From assembly GCA_002361625.1 (NCBI GenBank), contig DETL01000002.1, positions 1 through 64,000 of the forward strand: DNA of 64,000 nucleotides, given 5' to 3'. A program made the translations under genes and the position numbers. Below the pieces are notes generated by a model. That model worked only from the letters and a program-made list of their open reading frames with translations. It was not told where the DNA came from and searched no databases. Source of the DNA: Bacteroidales bacterium UBA3289. Lineage in GTDB: Bacteria > Bacteroidota > Bacteroidia > Bacteroidales > UBA932. This document shows, piece after piece, positions 59,694-64,000 of the stretch. Each line of letters starts with the position of its first letter. Position 1 is the stretch's first letter.

Positions 59694-60977
59694 ATGAAAA
59701 TGATTGGTAAGAACATGGGCTTTCTCATCGTCCTAATGTCTTTGTTTTGCGGTTGTGAAGTTTTGGATCAGTCGGAAAATAAAGAAACAATGCAATCAGA
59801 TTATTTTTCTGAGGAGATCTCCGTCAAGAGGCCGATGGCTTCCAAGGAGATTAATGCGATTCCACTTTCTCAGAATCAGAAGTCATTGGCGAAGGGATAT
59901 AATGAATTCGCAATGGATTTGCTGGACTCTTTTTATGTGAGCGAAGATAAGAATAGCAGTTTTGTTATTTCTCCGCTCAGCATTTATATGGACTTGGCCA
60001 TGGCGGCAAACGGAACGTCCGGAAAAGCTCGCGAAGAGATCTTAAAAGCGTTTAAACTGGACGAGGAGATTTCGCAACTCAATACTTTTTGCCGAACGGT
60101 TATCGAGGGACTACCAGCCGTGGATCTGTCCTCGACAGTGAGAATGGCAAATGCTCTCATCGTTGACAGCTATTATCCCGTGAAAAAGTCTTTTCAAAAA
60201 GAAATGGAGGATGTGTTTTATGGTGTTGCAGAATCTCTACCATTTAAGGAATGGGATTTAGTGACATCGAGGATCAATAATTGGGTGAATGACTGCACGG
60301 AAGGGCTCATCCCAACTATATTGGACAGATATGAGGAGGCGCCATTTGCGTATCTTTTAAATGCTACGTATTTTAAGGCAGATATGGTTTACCCCTTTGA
60401 CCCCGAGTTGACCGCAGACAGAGACTTCCATTCTCCTGAAGGGGATATATCCATTCCTTTTATGGCAGGAGATTTTGAAATTCGATATGAGTCGAACGAA
60501 GTATATTCAGCCATTTCCCTTCCTTTAGGAAACAGTAAGTTCTGTTTGTCTGTATATCTTCCTCAAGCCGAGCGGGATATTGCGGAGGTCATTACCCGGA
60601 TGAAAGAGAGTTCCGGTTTCAGTTCGGAGACAAAAGATGTTGTCGTTGTGATGCCCAAGTTCGAAACGAGATCGTCACTGGAGGCCCTGCCTGTGCTCAA
60701 AAAGATGGGTATCTCTTACATTTTCGATCCTTGCGATTTCCAGAATATGCTGGAATACAGCCTGCCATTGATGATTGGTTCAGTACAGCATAAAGCGTCG
60801 ATTTGCGTGAATGAGAAAGGAGTAGTAGCGGCAGCTGTCACCAGTTCCGGTATTTGGGGTTCATCGACACTGGATCGCCCCACATATTATTTCACTGCCG
60901 ACCATCCTTTCGTTTATTTAATCCAGGAAAGGTCTTCCGATGTTGTCCTGTTCTCCGGCGTTTTCACTGGCAAATAG
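59694..60977 (+). CDS. Serpin-family protease inhibitor lipoprotein
   Basis: This 427-residue lipoprotein (lipobox LFCGC, Cys 19-21 region) has a ~50-residue tether and a complete serpin fold: NSSFVISPLSIYMDLAMAANGTSGKAREEI, the breach strand LLNATYFKADMVYPF, and the shutter/C-terminal FTADHPFVYLI...VVLFSGVF. The reactive loop starts at Glu374 (EKGVVAAAVTSS, a good inhibitory hinge) and by counting places Ser390 at P1 (IWG-S-S), which suggests an elastase- or chymotrypsin-type target, perhaps a host or competitor protease. AT-rich, with a strong Shine-Dalgarno sequence, so transfer is likely. Confidence 0.93.
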   Translation: MKMIGKNMGFLIVLMSLFCGCEVLDQSENKETMQSDYFSEEISVKRPMASKEINAIPLSQNQKSLAKGYNEFAMDLLDSFYVSEDKNSSFVISPLSIYMDLAMAANGTSGKAREEILKAFKLDEEISQLNTFCRTVIEGLPAVDLSSTVRMANALIVDSYYPVKKSFQKEMEDVFYGVAESLPFKEWDLVTSRINNWVNDCTEGLIPTILDRYEEAPFAYLLNATYFKADMVYPFDPELTADRDFHSPEGDISIPFMAGDFEIRYESNEVYSAISLPLGNSKFCLSVYLPQAERDIAEVITRMKESSGFSSETKDVVVVMPKFETRSSLEALPVLKKMGISYIFDPCDFQNMLEYSLPLMIGSVQHKASICVNEKGVVAAAVTSSGIWGSSTLDRPTYYFTADHPFVYLIQERSSDVVLFSGVFTGK

Positions 60978-61035
60978 ATTGAGGATTGCCGAACAGATAC
61001 GCGCCAATGGTCGATAAACCCTTGTCATGCATAAT

Positions 61036-61488
61036 ATGAAAAACGGTGTCCTTTGTTTTACGTCGGTCCTTGCTGCGGCCTTGCTCTTTTGCTCCTGCCA
61101 TAAGGAATCGCTGGTCGATCTGTCCCAGCGGGGCGGGAATTGGACGGTGACAGAGTGCAATGAGCCGGGTTCTGACGGGGTTGTTCCCATCCCGGACGAA
61201 AAAGGCATTTTCGCTGTGGGGGATCGGATCGAGTATAGCGCGAAAAGTAACGGGACGGACCGGCTCAGTTTATTCAGGACGGTTCAAGTGAACGGCACCT
61301 CGTATCTTTTCCAGGATGACTTCAAGTGCACGGTTTCGGGTGATGAACTGACCCTTCAGGAAGAAGTATATGGGGGACCGGTTACTATCCGTTTTACCTA
61401 TACGATCCAGAAGCTCAGTGAAACGGAGTTCGTATTGAAAAGAACGGATCTGGGCAAGGATGAAGGAATTGTGACCATGAAAAGGTAA
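61036..61488 (+). CDS. Small lipoprotein, function unknown
   Basis: The 150-residue protein (from 61036; an ATG three codons earlier is also possible) has a signal peptide and lipobox FCSC (Cys 20), then a single beta-rich domain: GGNWTVTECNEPG, VGDRIEYSAKSNGTDRLSLFRTVQVNG, VTIRFTYTIQKLSETEFVLKR. The pattern recalls the small lipocalin-like protein at 389. It follows the serpin by 58 bases and may be co-transcribed; it is convergent, with two bases between stops, with the hipT-like gene. Confidence 0.65.
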   Translation: MKNGVLCFTSVLAAALLFCSCHKESLVDLSQRGGNWTVTECNEPGSDGVVPIPDEKGIFAVGDRIEYSAKSNGTDRLSLFRTVQVNGTSYLFQDDFKCTVSGDELTLQEEVYGGPVTIRFTYTIQKLSETEFVLKRTDLGKDEGIVTMKR

Positions 61489-61490
61489 TG

Positions 61491-62495
61491 CTAGTCTGAG
61501 ACTCTATTGAATCTCGCGATTCTCTCGTTGACAACCCGCAAGTAGTACCTTTTCATCTTATCGTTCAGAAAACTGCGATCGACAAGCCCCATCGCCGATT
61601 CCGGCATTCGCATGAACTTGTCCAGGATTTTGTTTGCGCGAGATGCCACTAGACCTATCCGCTCGCCGAACCGCTCGAAATCACGACGGCATGGATGACC
61701 CGTTCTCATATACTCGTCGCTCTTTTCGATGTTCGGGGACAGACCACCGTCCAGGCCAAGGTCGTCCCCAAGAACATGCAGACTGGTGTTCATAAGATCG
61801 TATGCCGGAGCCAGACGATAGTCTTGTCCCTGCAGAATTAAAGAGAAATTCTTCAGATGGTCATCGCCATTGGCGAAGATATAGTTAAACACGACAAGTT
61901 CGAAGAATCTTTCCATATCGACCATCCACGCCGAGACATTCTTTCTGATGGCCATAGCGATATCTTCATAGCAACCTCTGTACTTGAATTCCGTCCCGTC
62001 TTCTTGTTCATTGCGGCCAATGACAGCGGCGAAGTCTTCCATCAAAAGCTTTGACCCGTCAGGAAGGACATCAAAGCGTTTGGTGATATACACAATCTTG
62101 CCCTTCGGGGTAAAGCATAGTCCGTTTGCGGCTGTTTTGATTCCATACACTTGTGATGCGATTTGCATAGTAAGGTGCTCATTGGCAGGAATCTGCTTGC
62201 GCTCCCGAAGCGTTTCATCCCATGGTGCAGGCTTCAAGATGTAGGTGGATTGCTCATCATTTCCCGCTATCCGGATGTGCCCTTTCTCAATCACTGCAGG
62301 GAACTTCTCTTGAACACCGGACACGGAGATTCTGTGCATGGCATCCAGCATCAGATGCCTGCTCCCGGCTCCCTCAAACTCAATACCCAGATAAGGATTA
62401 ACCTTCCGACCATCAAAGAGCACTTTGGAAGCTCTCGGACTATATGTGGAAAAACCTTCGTCAAGACAAGAAGGGCAATTCTTAATTGTAATCAT
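61491..62495 (-). CDS. HipA-like toxin kinase, C-terminal part (HipT type)
   Basis: This 334-residue protein has the HipA C-terminal kinase fold: SVSGVQEKFPAVIE (P-loop-like), STYILKPAPWDE, the catalytic-loop FNYIFANGDDHLKNFSL (Asp and Asn) and LAPAYDLMNTSL with the metal-binding Asp. The N-terminal subdomain of HipA is absent and is encoded by the preceding gene, as in tripartite HipBST systems where HipT phosphorylates a tRNA synthetase. The serine cluster of the ejectable loop (GVQEKFP region SVSG) fits. Its ATG overlaps the hipS stop (ATGA). Confidence 0.9.
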   Translation of the reverse strand: MITIKNCPSCLDEGFSTYSPRASKVLFDGRKVNPYLGIEFEGAGSRHLMLDAMHRISVSGVQEKFPAVIEKGHIRIAGNDEQSTYILKPAPWDETLRERKQIPANEHLTMQIASQVYGIKTAANGLCFTPKGKIVYITKRFDVLPDGSKLLMEDFAAVIGRNEQEDGTEFKYRGCYEDIAMAIRKNVSAWMVDMERFFELVVFNYIFANGDDHLKNFSLILQGQDYRLAPAYDLMNTSLHVLGDDLGLDGGLSPNIEKSDEYMRTGHPCRRDFERFGERIGLVASRANKILDKFMRMPESAMGLVDRSFLNDKMKRYYLRVVNERIARFNRVSD

Positions 62496-62818
62496 TTGGA
62501 AACCGTTTCAACATGTACCCCACCAATGAAATCTTTCCCGGCCATGGCAGAAAGAAGTCCAAAGAAATCTCTTTCATCCACCCTCAATGTCCGACAGATC
62601 ACCTTACGATTCGCTCCTTCCGGCAGCATGTTCGTGAAAAAGGGGAAGAGTTTAGATGCGCGGTAGGACTCTTTTCTTTTGGATAATGACACAGATATGG
62701 AGGGGCTATCCGATGCCAGATAAGCCTTGTCATAATGGAAACAATACTCTTCCCCCGGGCGTTGTTCTGTCAACACCCCGGCTTTTTGATCATTGACATA
62801 TACATCCAGTTGTCTCAT
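62492..62818 (-). CDS. HipS-like protein (HipA N-terminal domain)
   Basis: This 108-residue protein starts MRQLDVYVNDQKAGVLTEQ; a TTG nine bases upstream is possible but ATG is preferred. It is the HipA N-terminal subdomain alone (YDKAYLASDSPSISVSLSKR, FFTNMLPEGANRK), which in known tripartite systems acts as the antitoxin for HipT. The gene lies 11 bases after hipB and overlaps hipT by 4. Confidence 0.87.
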   Translation of the reverse strand: MRQLDVYVNDQKAGVLTEQRPGEEYCFHYDKAYLASDSPSISVSLSKRKESYRASKLFPFFTNMLPEGANRKVICRTLRVDERDFFGLLSAMAGKDFIGGVHVETVSK

Positions 62819-62829
62819 CGTCAACAAGA

Positions 62830-63030
62830 TTAAACCGTTTGACGGACTTTGAATACCATCTCCATTCCTAGAATCTCAAGTATCCTGGATATGGTAGCCA
62901 AGGAAGGATTTCCCTGACCGCGTTCTATATCTTTAACGGTCGACAACCCTATACCAGCCATCTCCGCGAGATCTTGCTGAGACAAGGAAAGGGTTTTCCG
63001 CCGGCTTTTCATTACTTCTTGAAGAGTCAT
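62830..63030 (-). CDS. HipB-like DNA-binding protein
   Basis: This 66-residue XRE-type helix-turn-helix protein (SLSQQDLAEMAGIGLSTVKDIERGQGNPSL) resembles HipB and is the first gene of the operon. It likely represses the operon through the three operator-like repeats at 63031-63174. In HipBST systems it strengthens HipS neutralisation and controls expression. Confidence 0.88.
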   Translation of the reverse strand: MTLQEVMKSRRKTLSLSQQDLAEMAGIGLSTVKDIERGQGNPSLATISRILEILGMEMVFKVRQTV

Positions 63031-63174
63031 AAGTCCGATAAAATATACTTTTCCTCAAAGATAAAGAGAAAAACTATCAACTGCAAGAAAAAAGTCCAAT
63101 AAAGTAAACTATATCCCCTATCGCAGGATTACTTTTGTGCTATTAAGCGAAAAAGTTTACTATATCGGACTTTG
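63031..63174 (-). promoter_or_regulatory. hip promoter with three operator-like repeats
   Basis: The -7 box TATCTTTG (63063-63056, minus strand) has a weak CTTG 20 bases upstream (63087-63084). Three copies of an AAGTCCgATAnAGTAAACT-like unit surround it: 63031-63053 directly at the start codon, 63091-63112 just upstream of the -33 box, and 63152-63174 in opposite orientation. The copies share AGTCCnATA; the second and third also share AGTAAACT. Confidence 0.65.
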
Positions 63175-63229
63175 AATTAGTCCTTGAGGCAAAAGCACAC
63201 CGCTATTGGGGATCTTTCGGGGGGACTGT

Positions 63230-64000
63230 TTACGCCAGGATATGGTGCGTCACCTCGGCGGGGATGCCCAGGGCGGCGGCGCGGCCCAGGAAAAGCTGTT
63301 CGAAATCGGCCTCGACGATGTTCCGGGACAGGTGGACGAAGAGTTTTCCGTCGTAGCCGGCGCAGGAGACGGCGCCGCTATTCCCCCGCTGGCGGCCCAG
63401 GATGAAATCATAAGCCGTCACATAGGGCTGCATTTCCTCGGGCAACTTGATCTCGCCCAGGTTGGATAGCGTCTGGGAGCAGTAGGCGTCGCCATGACGG
63501 CGGTTGATCAGATCGATGACCGGCTTCTTGATGGACAGCGGCAGGCAGCGGACGGCGAAGTTCTCCTCCAGCTCCACATTGGCCGCAATCTTGGGTTCCA
63601 GGTTCTCCGGACGCAGCATCGTCCGCTTCTGCATCTTTGCCAGCCGGACCAATTGCTCCAGCGGGAGATAGCCGCTGCGGACATCGACACCCAGATTCAC
63701 ATAGGAGGAAAAGTTCCGCACCGAACGGCTTCCGTAATAGGGGCGGAGGTTCACCGGCACGCTCACTTTGATGACACTGGATTTCCGGGAATCCCCGTCG
63801 CCGCGGTACACCTTCTGGAGGGCATCCAGCATCAGGCCGGTCAGGAGCTCCGTCACCGTGCAGTCCAGCCGGAAGCAGACCGCCTTCACGGCGTCCATCG
63901 GCAGGACGGCCCGGATATCCCGAAGCCCGGCTGCGGGAAGCCGCTGTCCTTTGAGATGGTAAGCCGGGACATTCTTTTCCAGTTCCCCTTTCCTACCCGA
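63230..64000 (-). CDS. Condensation/acyltransferase-superfamily protein, 5' end outside window
   Basis: The frame stays open to the right edge, so the start is outside; 256 residues are visible, beginning SGRKGELEKN. The visible part resembles the C-terminal half of condensation-domain or alcohol-acetyltransferase-like proteins: TVTELLTGLMLDALQKVY, VIKVSVPVNLRPYYGSRSVRNFSSYVNLGV, LGEIKLPEEMQPYV and the final GAVSCAGYDGKLFVHLSRN with a C-terminal acceptor-channel pattern. The HHxxxD active site, if present, would lie in the missing half. The product is not predictable. Confidence 0.65.
   Translation of the reverse strand, partial: SGRKGELEKNVPAYHLKGQRLPAAGLRDIRAVLPMDAVKAVCFRLDCTVTELLTGLMLDALQKVYRGDGDSRKSSVIKVSVPVNLRPYYGSRSVRNFSSYVNLGVDVRSGYLPLEQLVRLAKMQKRTMLRPENLEPKIAANVELEENFAVRCLPLSIKKPVIDLINRRHGDAYCSQTLSNLGEIKLPEEMQPYVTAYDFILGRQRGNSGAVSCAGYDGKLFVHLSRNIVEADFEQLFLGRAAALGIPAEVTHHILA

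Overview
The window looks like a chromosomal segment from a gut-type Bacteroidales bacterium (Bacteroidota). The evidence is SusC/SusD outer-membrane pairs, a hybrid two-component regulator, lipoprotein signal peptides everywhere, Bacteroidota promoters (TTTG, about 19 bases, then TAnnTTTG) and an almost complete lack of Shine-Dalgarno sequences. Most of it is GC-rich (near 60% by eye), as in Alistipes- or Cryptobacteroides-like lineages; the genus is a guess.

Layout. 1-1235: tRNA-Asp, a lipoprotein, and a small gene that appears to have lost its middle. 1246-10496: thioesterase, GH43 lipoprotein, metH-metF (methionine/folate cycle) and a GH38 mannosidase. 10615-18309: envelope genes (RND/MMPL exporter, LolA-like protein, glycosyltransferase, membrane protein of unknown function, patatin-BamA protein). 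18463-26184: two convergent operons of exported Gfo/Idh/MocA oxidoreductases, a DUF1080 (3-keto-glycoside hydrolase family) protein and TIM-barrel isomerases. The second is led by a membrane tetraheme cytochrome fused to a formylglycine-enzyme-like domain. 26271-52966: a polysaccharide utilization locus very rich in esterases (two type-B carboxylesterases, three CE1-like, one other alpha/beta hydrolase, one CE2-like), with two GH3, one GH95, SusC/SusD/DUF3823 and a hybrid two-component regulator. 52970-57583: CreD, the ABC-F protein EttA, and a Y-family polymerase with a small partner protein. 57584-63230: an AT-rich island holding a TPR membrane regulator, a serpin, a lipoprotein and a HipBST-type toxin-antitoxin operon. 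63230-64000: a condensation/acyltransferase-like gene that runs off the window.

How it fits together. The locus appears to strip ester groups from a decorated plant-type glycan or glycoside, import it through SusCD and cleave it with GH3/GH95. The neighbouring exported oxidoreductase, DUF1080 and isomerase modules suggest a second, redox-based route of glycoside cleavage in the periplasm, with the tetraheme protein as a possible electron link to the quinone pool. Direct repeats of GAACA spaced 20-21 bases occur in four intergenic regions of the utilization locus, including the one in front of the regulator gene, and are the best candidate for its binding site.

Notable oddities are an intergenic-type repeat embedded in frame in metH, the internally deleted small gene at 1025, and a serpin preceded by a strong Shine-Dalgarno sequence inside the AT-rich island.
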